From contig JBBRMF010000104.1 of assembly GCA_038230975.1 (NCBI GenBank), positions 1 through 16,264 of the forward strand: a stretch of DNA of 16,264 bases, written 5' to 3'. This document shows positions 1-7,779 of the stretch, piece by piece. Within the stretch, counting starts at the first letter, position 1, and each line of letters opens with the position of its first letter. The stretch comes from JANXVV01 sp038230975 (GTDB taxonomy: Bacteria; Planctomycetota; Phycisphaerae; Tepidisphaerales; Tepidisphaeraceae). A program made the position numbers and the translations under genes. The notes below the pieces were generated by a model. It saw only the letters and a list, made by a program, of their open reading frames with translations, did not search any database and was not told the DNA's origin.

Positions 1-8
1 CCGCGACT

Positions 9-25
9 AAAAACGGGGATCCCGG
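9..25 (-). terminator. Possible intrinsic terminator of the hybrid kinase gene
   Basis: Read on the minus strand, about 57 bases past the kinase stop codon, a short hairpin (CGGG, loop ATC, CCCG) is followed directly by five T. It is nested in a larger inverted repeat (CGCGACT at 2-8 with AGTCGCG at 34-40). The stem is only 4 bp, so this is a modest candidate. Position and T-tract fit a terminator ending the two-gene signalling operon. Confidence 0.4.
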
Positions 26-81
26 TCTTCCAAAGTCGCGCTTGCTTGATGGCCAATCGCGGTCGAACTGTTTGGAAGATT

Positions 82-2985
82 TCAGGAATTGAAATTGCTT
101 GTGGGAGCAGGTGTGGTCAATTCAGGCGGTACGAGATGAGCGTGTGCCGTTGCCAGGTACTCACGGAAACGGCGCATCTCCAGCTCAAGCTGTCCAATAG
201 AGGCCTGTGCCTGGGAAAGACTGTCGTTTTTCGCCAGCGCTTCAAGTTCATCAGCAATGCGGCGAACTTGTTCCGCCGACGCATTCGCCGCCCCACCTTT
301 GATCTTGTGTGCCAACGCTGCCACCGATTTTGTATCGCCATTCTGAATGTTGCCGAGCAGAATCGGTAATTCCTGGATCATGCTGCTGTCGAACTTGTTG
401 AGCACTTTGGCGGCAAGCTTGCGATTGCCCATGCATCGCCGTTTCAAAAGTTCCAGATCAACCGGTGGGGTTGATGACGCCGCTTCAGACTCACACGTTT
501 GAAGAGCCTCAACTTCTTTCGGTATCTCGACTCCCACTCTTTTCGAGCAATCCACCGGGACCAGCGCGCGAATTGTTTGGAAGAGTTCGATCGGATCGAT
601 TGGCTTGGTAACATAGCCATCCATCCCCGCCGCCAGACACAATTCACGATCGCCTTTTATGGCATTTGCTGTAAGTGCAATGATCGGTTGCCGCAGTGCG
701 GTCTCTTGGCCATTCCCCGCTGCCTTCTCGGCTTTGCGAATCTCGCGAGTGGCCTCGAAGCCATCTAATTCCGGCATCTGACAATCCATGAGGATCACGT
801 CAAATTCACCGCGCAACGCCTCCTCCACTGCCTGGCGACCGTTGGATGCGATCGTGCAACGGCAACCCACCTGATTCAGCAGCTCTGAAGCAACAAGCTG
901 GTTAACTTCATTGTCCTCTGCCAGCAATACCCGCACACCGTCAAGTCGGCCATCGAGTGTACGTTCGGTTATGTCTGGCGCGCGTTCCCCTTGAGTTTCG
1001 TTCGCAAGTGAATCGACAATCGCATTGTAAAGCTGCGACGGTAACGCGGGCTTTGTCAGGCATGCGAAAAAGCCCAGATCACTTATCTCGCGGGGTTTTA
1101 CCGGGTCGCTGATCGAGCTGAGGCTGATCAAAATGATGCCCTGTGTGAGAGGATCCGCCTTGATCAATCGGGCAAGCTGAATGCCATCGGTCTCGGGCAT
1201 GTGCATATCGAGGATCGCGAACCGGTACGGCTCACCCGCAGCGGCAGCGGAGCGAAGCATGGTCATGGCTTGGGCCGCATCGGCGGCGATGTCGGCGCGA
1301 AGCGACCAGCTTTCCAACTGCGCGTGCAGGATTTCACGATTGGTAAGGTTGTCATCCACTGCCAACACCCGCAGTCCACGCGGATCGGCAGGAATCTTTC
1401 GATGCGGCGTCGGCAAGTCTGCCCGCTTCTCAAACCGAGCGGTGAACCAGAAGGTTGACCCTTTCCCTTCCTCACTAAAAACGCCGATGGTGCCGCCCAT
1501 CAGTTCAACAAGCCGCTGGGAAATAGCCAGACCCAAACCCGTGCCACCAAACCGGCGCGTGGTTGAAGCATCGACCTGCGAGAACGATTTGAACAAGCGG
1601 TTGATGCGGTCAGACGAGATGCCGATGCCGCTGTCTTTGACGCTGAAGCGGACGACCGCCTGAGTTTCAGTCTGGTCTTCCAACACTGCATGGATGACGA
1701 CTTCGCCACGCTCCGTGAACTTAATGGCATTGCTGACAAGGTTGACAATGATCTGCCGTAATCGCATGGCGTCCCCAGAGACGATTCGCGGCACCCCGGC
1801 ACCAACCCCACAGGCAAGCTCCAGCTTCTTTTTCTCGGCGCGTTCACCAACGATTTGTGTGACCCCTTCTATAACGTCATGAAGGTTGAAATCCGCGGCA
1901 TCGAGTTCGAGCTTTCCGGCTTCAATTTTTGAAAAATCCAGAATGTCGTTGATCAACTCCAGAAGGGAACGTGCCGACGCCTTGGCAATATCGCAATAGC
2001 GGCGCTGCTGCACATTCGGCTGCGCCGCCAGCAATAGATCGACCATGCCGATCACACCATTCAGCGGTGTACGCAGTTCATGAGACATGTTGGCCAGGAA
2101 TAAGCTTTTGGCGCGATTGGCATCTTCGGCGGTTTTTACCGCATATTCCAGCGCCGTTGTGCGTTCCTTTACTTGATCGTGAAGCGTGTCGGTAAACGCA
2201 AGGAGCTCGCGGTCGCGCTCACAGAGCGCGGCGGACATCGTATCGAATGACTGCGCCAACCGACCGATTTCATCGTCACGGTGATCGCCGATGAAGCGGG
2301 TAAAATTACCGCGGGAGATCGCGTCGCTGGCAGTCGCAAGTTCTTTCAACCGACGCATCCACGGCCGGAGCGACAGGAATAAAACGCTCGACCCCACCGC
2401 GCCGACGAGAATCGCCGCCACAATCGTCAACCGGCTTTGCTGCTGGCGAGCCACCATGGAAGGGCCAGTGGATATTCCCACAATGACCCGGCCGAGATTC
2501 TTCAGTTGCGGTGATTTGGGCTGACCGCCGCTTCCATTCAACGCGCCGGGGGAATCCCCCACTTGTTCACTCACAGATTCATTCGCGCCTGAAGTTTCAA
2601 TGACCCTGGCACCTACCACGCAACGCTCGGTATCCATCACGCCGACGACGAACATCGCCCATATCGCTTGATCGCGAACAGCTTTTGCGAGGGTTTGCCC
2701 CCGATCGCTCTGGACGGCGATGAACAGAATATTTTCATCTCGCAGAAAGCTGGCGGCCAATCGCGTCAGTTCGCGACTGTCGTGGACCTTCATCGCCAGC
2801 TCCGAGGCGCGCGACACCCCCAGGGCAACGGCGTCGGCGGTTCGGTGCTGCTCTTCATCGATCTGCTGACGAATCTGCATCAAGCTCATCGCCGCCACAA
2901 CGCCCAGCGAAAGGGTGGTGATCGCCAGGGTAATCGCGGTTGCCCGCGTGCGCAGGCTCAGGGTTGGGAAAAAGCGTTTTCGCAT
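82..2985 (-). CDS. Hybrid sensor histidine kinase with two receiver domains and an Hpt domain (BarA/EvgS-like layout)
   Basis: Membrane-bound hybrid kinase of 967 residues, predicted to sense an envelope signal and pass phosphate through an internal His-Asp-His relay. Visible order: transmembrane segment about 17-37; periplasmic sensor region about 38-185 without a recognisable fold; second transmembrane segment about 186-206; HAMP about 207-260; HisKA with SHELRTPLNG (phosphorylated His302); HATPase with N-box NLVSNAIKF (Asn419), G1 DSGIGIS and G2 GGTGLGL; receiver 1 about 538-655 (Asp593 in ILDMHMP); receiver 2 about 683-810 (Asp734 in LMDCQMP); Hpt about 840-945 (His893 in AHKIKGG). All catalytic and phosphoacceptor residues are present. 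The ATG is preceded by GGAGA five bases upstream. The gene follows the c-di-GMP regulator by 47 bases on the same strand, so co-transcription is likely and that regulator is the obvious relay target (inference). The signal is unknown. Confidence 0.95.
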   Translation of the reverse strand: MRKRFFPTLSLRTRATAITLAITTLSLGVVAAMSLMQIRQQIDEEQHRTADAVALGVSRASELAMKVHDSRELTRLAASFLRDENILFIAVQSDRGQTLAKAVRDQAIWAMFVVGVMDTERCVVGARVIETSGANESVSEQVGDSPGALNGSGGQPKSPQLKNLGRVIVGISTGPSMVARQQQSRLTIVAAILVGAVGSSVLFLSLRPWMRRLKELATASDAISRGNFTRFIGDHRDDEIGRLAQSFDTMSAALCERDRELLAFTDTLHDQVKERTTALEYAVKTAEDANRAKSLFLANMSHELRTPLNGVIGMVDLLLAAQPNVQQRRYCDIAKASARSLLELINDILDFSKIEAGKLELDAADFNLHDVIEGVTQIVGERAEKKKLELACGVGAGVPRIVSGDAMRLRQIIVNLVSNAIKFTERGEVVIHAVLEDQTETQAVVRFSVKDSGIGISSDRINRLFKSFSQVDASTTRRFGGTGLGLAISQRLVELMGGTIGVFSEEGKGSTFWFTARFEKRADLPTPHRKIPADPRGLRVLAVDDNLTNREILHAQLESWSLRADIAADAAQAMTMLRSAAAAGEPYRFAILDMHMPETDGIQLARLIKADPLTQGIILISLSSISDPVKPREISDLGFFACLTKPALPSQLYNAIVDSLANETQGERAPDITERTLDGRLDGVRVLLAEDNEVNQLVASELLNQVGCRCTIASNGRQAVEEALRGEFDVILMDCQMPELDGFEATREIRKAEKAAGNGQETALRQPIIALTANAIKGDRELCLAAGMDGYVTKPIDPIELFQTIRALVPVDCSKRVGVEIPKEVEALQTCESEAASSTPPVDLELLKRRCMGNRKLAAKVLNKFDSSMIQELPILLGNIQNGDTKSVAALAHKIKGGAANASAEQVRRIADELEALAKNDSLSQAQASIGQLELEMRRFREYLATAHAHLVPPELTTPAPTSNFNS

Positions 2986-3032
2986 TGACTTCTCCGGTCG
3001 ACAAACGATTCGTCATCTTCAAACGCTTCCAC

Positions 3033-5072
3033 CTACGCTGCCGGCGCGACAACGAGCTTCGGAGGGGATTCCACTCGAGCGCATCGGACTGCATTCCGCC
3101 CTGCGCGCTTTGCCGCATAGAGTGCTTCGTCCGCCTCCTTCAGCAAATCGATACACTGCGGCATGTCCGTGCGACGACTGGCGATCCCGGCGCTGATCGT
3201 GGCGCGGATCTTTTGCCCGGCACTGTCAAATTCAAACTGCGACATCGCCTGCCGGAATCTCTGAGCACTGAGTTCCGCTTCCTGCATCGTCTGGAATGGA
3301 AGAATGATCAGAAACTCTTCGCCCCCCACGCGGCAAAGCGTGTCCGTGCTGCGGACGCATTCGCGCAAAATCGCAGCCGTGCCACGCAGCACCACGTCGC
3401 CGGCAATGTGCCCGTACTGATCGTTGACATGCTTGAAATGATCGATGTCGATGCTGATGACCGCCATCGGCCTCTCATAGCGATCGCACATCGCCCAATG
3501 CTCCTCCAGCCGATGCATCGCCTGCCGCCGATTGTAAAGCCCGGTCAGTTCATCGGTGATCGCCAGCTTCTCAAGCCGCTGATTCAGATTGGTCAATTGC
3601 TCGTTGATTTGTCGTGAGCCATCGTGCTTTTGGGATAGTTCTTCATACAGAGCCACGGCTCGCAGACCGGCCCGTAACCGCGCCATCATCGCAGGTGCAT
3701 GGAATGGCTTGGCCAGAAAATCATCCACTCCCGCATCAAATGCGCGCGTCATCTCATCTTCCTCGGCATGCATCGTCAACATGATGAAATGAACGTGATT
3801 CCCACCACTGGACGAGCGCACTCGGCGGCATAACTCCAAGCCGTCCATGCCGGGCATCGACCAATCGGAAATGACCAACTTAGGTTCGTGCTGGTCAAAC
3901 AACTTCATGGCTTGAAAACCATCGGAAGCCGTGACGCATTCCACGCCGTGGGCATGTAGAAAATTGGCAAGCAAATCGCGGATTACCTGGTCATCGTCCA
4001 CCACCAGAACCTTACACAGCGACGTGGCCGGAATTCGTTCGGGCGGCAGATTGGCAATGGCAGGTTGATGTTCATCGTCCTTGAATCGCTCTCGAATGGC
4101 TATGAACTGCGCCTCGGTTCGCAAAAACGCGTCGATGACGTCCGCATCGAATTGCGTATTGCGCTCACGGATGATCAACTGCTTGGCCTGTGCATGAGAC
4201 ATCGCATCTCGATACACGCGACGACTCGTCAGTGCATCGTAGACATCCGCCAACGACACGATGCGCGCCGAGAGCGGAATATCATTGCCTGCTATTCCCG
4301 AAGGATATCCGCTGCCGTCCCAGCGCTCGTGGTGGAACATGGCAATGTCGCGGGCCATTTGCAGGAATCGAACGTTTGGAAATCTCTGCAAGGATGCTTC
4401 CAAAGTCTGTGCGCCCATGTTGACGTGCGTCTTCATGACGGACATTTCCTGCTCGCTCAGCTTACCGGGCTTCAGCAGAACGGAATCAGGAATGCCGACT
4501 TTCCCAATGTCGTGCAGCGGGCTGGTTTGGTAGATGAGCCGCACAAATTCGGTGTCGATGATATCGTGATACCGATCCGTGGTGGACAGGTATTGAGCCA
4601 GCAGACGTGCGTAGCTTTGTACGCGCTCGATGTGCGCGCCGGTCTCAGGGTCCCGGCTTTCGGATAGCTTGGCCAGCGAGAACAACGCCAAATCGCGTGT
4701 CTCCAACCCGAGAATGCGCTCGGCGGTTTTCAAGCTGACCAACAACTCATCGGGATTCAGCGGTTTGACCAGGAACGCGTCGGCACCCCCGTGCAGCCCT
4801 TCGATTTTCTGCCGCCCACCATCGCGACTGGTCAGCATGATGACATACACATATCCATCGAAATCTTCTTCGCGGATGGCGCGGCATAGCTCCAACCCGT
4901 TCAGTTCCGGCATTTCCCAATCGGTAATGACCAGGTGAATGCAATCGGTGCGAAGTTTCGCCAGAGCCTCTTTACCATTGCTGGCTTGCTCGACCTCATA
5001 CCCCATCTCATTGAGAACGTTCTGAAGCAGCTCCAGTGACAGTTCATCATCATCCACAATCAAAGCACGCAT
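3033..5072 (-). CDS. Response regulator REC-HD-GYP-REC-GGDEF, bifunctional cyclic-di-GMP turnover protein
   Basis: Cytoplasmic two-headed c-di-GMP regulator of 679 residues with no membrane segment. Order: receiver 1 about 2-120 (phosphoacceptor Asp51 in VITDWEMP); HD-GYP phosphodiesterase about 125-325 with HDIGKVGIPD (His187/Asp188) and HHERWDGSGYP (GYP about 255-257); receiver 2 about 352-470 (Asp403 in VISDWSMP); short coiled linker; GGDEF diguanylate cyclase about 500-665 with active-site GGEEF at 583-587. An RSTD inhibitory I-site lies just before GGEEF, so product feedback is likely. Both enzymatic halves keep their signature residues. Known related layouts are RpfG (REC-HD-GYP) and PleD (REC-REC-GGDEF); this looks like both fused. 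Start: an in-frame GTG at 5096 adds eight residues but has a poor ribosome site. The ATG at 5072 has GGGAG six bases upstream and begins directly with the receiver strand MRALIVDDD. First gene of the likely operon with the hybrid kinase downstream. Confidence 0.94.
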   Translation of the reverse strand: MRALIVDDDELSLELLQNVLNEMGYEVEQASNGKEALAKLRTDCIHLVITDWEMPELNGLELCRAIREEDFDGYVYVIMLTSRDGGRQKIEGLHGGADAFLVKPLNPDELLVSLKTAERILGLETRDLALFSLAKLSESRDPETGAHIERVQSYARLLAQYLSTTDRYHDIIDTEFVRLIYQTSPLHDIGKVGIPDSVLLKPGKLSEQEMSVMKTHVNMGAQTLEASLQRFPNVRFLQMARDIAMFHHERWDGSGYPSGIAGNDIPLSARIVSLADVYDALTSRRVYRDAMSHAQAKQLIIRERNTQFDADVIDAFLRTEAQFIAIRERFKDDEHQPAIANLPPERIPATSLCKVLVVDDDQVIRDLLANFLHAHGVECVTASDGFQAMKLFDQHEPKLVISDWSMPGMDGLELCRRVRSSSGGNHVHFIMLTMHAEEDEMTRAFDAGVDDFLAKPFHAPAMMARLRAGLRAVALYEELSQKHDGSRQINEQLTNLNQRLEKLAITDELTGLYNRRQAMHRLEEHWAMCDRYERPMAVISIDIDHFKHVNDQYGHIAGDVVLRGTAAILRECVRSTDTLCRVGGEEFLIILPFQTMQEAELSAQRFRQAMSQFEFDSAGQKIRATISAGIASRRTDMPQCIDLLKEADEALYAAKRAGRNAVRCARVESPPKLVVAPAA

Positions 5073-5199
5073 CTTCCGCTCCCAGCTTGATCTCACGTAT
5101 GCTCAACCCAATCGGATACGAGCGTACCTACGCATTCGCCTCGTCGCTGAACGAAGCCGCATACATGTACTTCTTCGATAGGACGCGTGTAAGACTTAA

Positions 5200-5230
5200 C
5201 CCGCCCGTGTCATTTATTTGGGACAGCGGG
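5200..5230 (-). terminator. Hairpin after the first S53 peptidase gene
   Basis: CCCGC at 5200-5204 pairs with GCGGG at 5226-5230, and TGTC at 5208-5211 with GACA at 5222-5225. The loop is ten bases and there is a three-base bulge on one side. It lies about 40 bases past the peptidase stop in the direction of transcription and before the c-di-GMP regulator. No U-tract follows, so it could be a weak or Rho-assisted terminator or simply a structured leader. Confidence 0.3.
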
Positions 5231-5270
5231 GCGAGAAGGGTGAGATGAAGCTGGAGGGAGAGTCCGATAT

Positions 5271-7316
5271 CTATATTGTGCCGATCGCCGCCACATCGTT
5301 CAACAGATTTGCATCCGCTGGATTAGTCACACTCGCAGTGGCGGCTACGAGATTGTACGTCCCGGCCGCCAGGTTCGCCGGGGCAACAAAGTGAACCCGC
5401 ACCGTCATCGATTGACCGGGTGCAAGCGTGATCTTCTTCAGATTCAGTTTTGTCAGCAGTAGGTCCGAACCATCAAGTGCCATATCCAGGGATGAATACA
5501 AGGCCACGCTCCACGAACCCGTTGCAGTCACATTGCCAAGGTTCCGCACGGTAATATTTGCGGTCGTGCCATGACCCGGCTTTACCTTTACTGACGTACC
5601 ATTCGTGAAAAAGGCGGCCAGATCGACCTTGGGTCGTTCAATGTCAACCGCAGTATAGGCGATTGAATTGCTGGGTGTCGTGCTCGTTCCCGAAGTATTG
5701 GTGGATGCGATCAGGTAGTAGCTTCCACTGGCGAGGCCCTTGGGATACGCGAACTTCACCATCTCTATTTTCGAGCTTCCAGCCTTCAGGCTGAGTTTGG
5801 GAATCGTCAATGTGACGATCGCGGTGGCTCCGGCATCAAGCGATGTCTGCGTCGTCGCATAAAGTGTGATCGTCACAGGTCCTGAAAACGAAGTCGCGCC
5901 GGTGTTAGTCACCCGCACTTTGGCTGTCCCTGCCGCGCCGGCCACAACGGAAGCGGGAGGACTTGTCAGGATTGCACCCGTGATTTGCGACAAGGGAAGC
6001 GTCACGGCTCCGCCTACCGATCCATTATTGTTCGGGGTATTCTCCACGCCCGTCAACGCAGATACGACGGAAGGAACCTGTGGTGTTCCAAGGCCGGTGA
6101 GTATGTCATAGCCTCCCGTCGCACGCGCGCGATACCGGCTTCTTCCAGAGTCGATGACATCATTAAAGGTTGTAGCATAGCTCGAATAGCCTGCCGTGCC
6201 CGGGTCGGAGTAAAGGCTATAGAGCGTCGGCATCGTCCCGCTTGTTCCATCCAACGTGCTTTTGCCAGACAAAGCGCGACCTTGGTTGGCAATCGCGACG
6301 AGCGATGCCCACTGAGGTGATCCCGCACTCGTCCCGCCCACTTCTTCCCAACCGGAATAGCCCTGATTTGGCAATGAATCGTAGACCGCAAACCCAGTAT
6401 TCGGGTCCGCGTTGTAGGCCACATCGGGCGAAACACGGACATTGACTCCCGAGGCGGCAACAGCTTGATACTTAGGCTGCGCTTCGTACAGACTAAACCC
6501 ACCGCTCGTGCCGGACCAGGATGTTTCACCCGCATAAGTCCCGCTGGAATCACTCGTGTACAGGCTCGTGCCACCTACCGAAAGCACGTTCGGTGAGGTC
6601 GCCGGCCATTGCGCGCCCTGATACACGCCCGTATCACCGGCGGAGGCGATAAACGTAATTCCCTGATGGCCCGCCGGCGTCGTGAAGAACGGATCGAGCG
6701 ATGTCTGATTGGAAAACTCCGCACCGCTGAATGATTCAAATTCGCTACCGCCCCAACTCATGGAAACCGTTGAAACACCCGGAAGATGTCGCGCTGTATC
6801 GACCGCTGCCACCAGATCCTGAACACTGGCGGAATTCGCTTCCACCAGCACGATATTCGCCATCGGCGCGATGGCGTGAGCCCATTCGACATCCAGCGCA
6901 ATCTCCCCGGCCCAACCGCTATCGGTGGATGGAAGCGAACTTCCTCCAAACTGATTGATCACGCTAAAACTCGGCGGAGCATTGATTCCGAATTGACTGT
7001 CGAACACCGCCAGATCGTTCACAATGTTCGGATCGTTAAATGCATCGACGATCGCAATCGTCTGACCCGCCCCATTCGCAGCCACGCTGCCCCCGGCGAA
7101 ACTGAGCTGATCAAATCCATACGCATGGCGAATCTGCGATGGTGTGTAACCCGGAAGGTTAGTCGCGCTCGTCGCCGCTTTGACGATGTGCGAATCGTAA
7201 TGCAGCACCTTCACAGATGTCGCGGTAAACATGAGCCTGGCTTCAAGCACCTCAAATAACTCACGAGTTTGAGAAATCCTCAGTTGAGCTTGGGATCGCT
7301 TTTTAAGCTTAAACAT
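5271..7316 (-). CDS. Secreted S53-family (sedolisin/kumamolisin-type) serine-carboxyl peptidase with C-terminal CARDB-like domains
   Basis: 681-residue predicted exported endopeptidase. The N-terminus is basic and then carries FEVLEARLMFTA (residues 21-32), matching the planctomycete LEPR-xLL-type export motif; no classical signal peptide is visible. The catalytic domain runs about 55-425: Glu138 and Asp142 in GEIALD, oxyanion Asp228 in SAGDTG, nucleophile Ser330 in GGTSAGSP, and a Ca-site-like tail with FNDVI and GGYDILTGLGTP. These match the Glu/Asp/Asp/Ser set of kumamolisin. The ~180-residue activation pro-domain normal in S53 is absent; only about 22 residues separate the motif from the mature-type start GYTPSQIRHAYGFD. 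Residues about 430-560 and 563-681 are Thr/Ser/Gly-rich beta repeats, the last clearly CARDB-like (VDLAAFF...LAPGQSMTVRV...NLLND). The ATG has AGGA eight bases upstream. A paralogue lies directly upstream. Substrate unknown; extracellular protein degradation is inferred. Confidence 0.92.
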   Translation of the reverse strand: MFKLKKRSQAQLRISQTRELFEVLEARLMFTATSVKVLHYDSHIVKAATSATNLPGYTPSQIRHAYGFDQLSFAGGSVAANGAGQTIAIVDAFNDPNIVNDLAVFDSQFGINAPPSFSVINQFGGSSLPSTDSGWAGEIALDVEWAHAIAPMANIVLVEANSASVQDLVAAVDTARHLPGVSTVSMSWGGSEFESFSGAEFSNQTSLDPFFTTPAGHQGITFIASAGDTGVYQGAQWPATSPNVLSVGGTSLYTSDSSGTYAGETSWSGTSGGFSLYEAQPKYQAVAASGVNVRVSPDVAYNADPNTGFAVYDSLPNQGYSGWEEVGGTSAGSPQWASLVAIANQGRALSGKSTLDGTSGTMPTLYSLYSDPGTAGYSSYATTFNDVIDSGRSRYRARATGGYDILTGLGTPQVPSVVSALTGVENTPNNNGSVGGAVTLPLSQITGAILTSPPASVVAGAAGTAKVRVTNTGATSFSGPVTITLYATTQTSLDAGATAIVTLTIPKLSLKAGSSKIEMVKFAYPKGLASGSYYLIASTNTSGTSTTPSNSIAYTAVDIERPKVDLAAFFTNGTSVKVKPGHGTTANITVRNLGNVTATGSWSVALYSSLDMALDGSDLLLTKLNLKKITLAPGQSMTVRVHFVAPANLAAGTYNLVAATASVTNPADANLLNDVAAIGTI

Positions 7317-7405
7317 CGCTTATTTCCTAACGAACTGATTTCGAAGGCCAATCGGTTCAACCTGGCAAACGATCTACGGTCACGCCGAAGACACCGTTCG
7401 GCCGC

Positions 7406-7420
7406 AACAATGATATTGTT
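7406..7420. promoter_or_regulatory. Perfect short palindrome AACAAT-GAT-ATTGTT upstream of S53 peptidase
   Basis: Six-base arms with a three-base centre lie about 90 bases before the peptidase start codon. The size and symmetry suit a dimeric repressor or activator half-site pair. A second perfect palindrome (CTTGGTGAACCAAG, 7459-7472) lies about 40 bases further upstream. Binding function is only inferred; palindromes this short can occur by chance. Confidence 0.25.
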
Positions 7421-7556
7421 CCCCGCCTGCGCTTGAATCTTCCCCACCCGACGCAAATCCTTGGTGAACCAAGTCAAACTGGCAGTCAAAATCGCTTGCT
7501 TCGCAAATTGCAGATTGATTCCCGTAGGGTTCGCTTTAGAGCTTAAGAACTTATTT

Positions 7557-7664
7557 GTGGCACGGGCTTCCATCCCGTGTTAGTGGACATGGACGAAAAA
7601 GAGCTTGTTTTCCAGAAGCGATTCGAGTTCAGAAGTCTCAACACGGGCTGGAAGCCCGCACCAC
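7557..7664. repeat. Inverted pair of REP-like repeats, GTGGCAYGGGC family
   Basis: The 25-base arm at 7557-7581 and the arm at 7640-7664 are reverse complements at 22 of 25 positions and are separated by 58 bases. Each arm has a small internal hairpin (GGGC, TTCCA or TTCCN, GCCC or a near match). The same consensus, GTGGCAYGGGC then five bases then GCCCGTG, recurs at 12321-12391. The head-to-head arrangement resembles paired REP elements of other bacteria. No associated transposase (RAYT) is in the window. Confidence 0.7.
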
Positions 7665-7713
7665 GAATTGATTCTCCATCGCTTTAGCGGACCCTGCGAA
7701 GACCGGATGAATG

Positions 7714-7749
7714 ACCAACGTCCCAAGACTTGCATCGTGGGACGTTGGT
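7714..7749 (-). terminator. Strong hairpin downstream of the second S53 peptidase gene
   Basis: ACCAACGTCCCA at 7714-7725 and TGGGACGTTGGT at 7738-7749 form a perfect 12-bp stem with a 12-base loop. It starts 31 bases past the peptidase stop. The bases that follow on the minus strand are not U-rich, so it may be a Rho-assisted terminator or a 3' end stabiliser rather than a classical intrinsic terminator. Confidence 0.5.
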
Positions 7750-7779
7750 TACACTTATCGAATCAGGGTCACGCTGCGT

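Larger units (their letters stand above)
7317..7779. other. 463-base gap between the S53 paralogues: promoter region plus hairpins and repeat pair
   Basis: No credible gene was found. From the lower coordinate it holds the ribosome site of the downstream peptidase, two short perfect palindromes (7406-7420 and 7459-7472) that may be regulatory, an inverted pair of REP-like repeats (7557-7664), and a strong hairpin (7714-7749) just past the upstream peptidase stop. I see no convincing sigma-70 promoter, although one must exist if the hairpins end the upstream transcript. Confidence 0.6.

Noticed and set aside
1181..1663. Long plus-strand frame opposite the hybrid kinase
   Set aside because: Shadow of the kinase coding sequence on the other strand; no domain and no independent start signal.
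5097..5199. Sigma-70-like TTACAC-N17-TACATG upstream of the c-di-GMP regulator
   Set aside because: The -10 matches only three of six positions; too weak to report as a promoter.
7280..7573. 97-codon minus-strand frame upstream of and overlapping the S53 gene
   Set aside because: Overlaps the real start in another frame, crosses a repeat arm and has no recognisable features.
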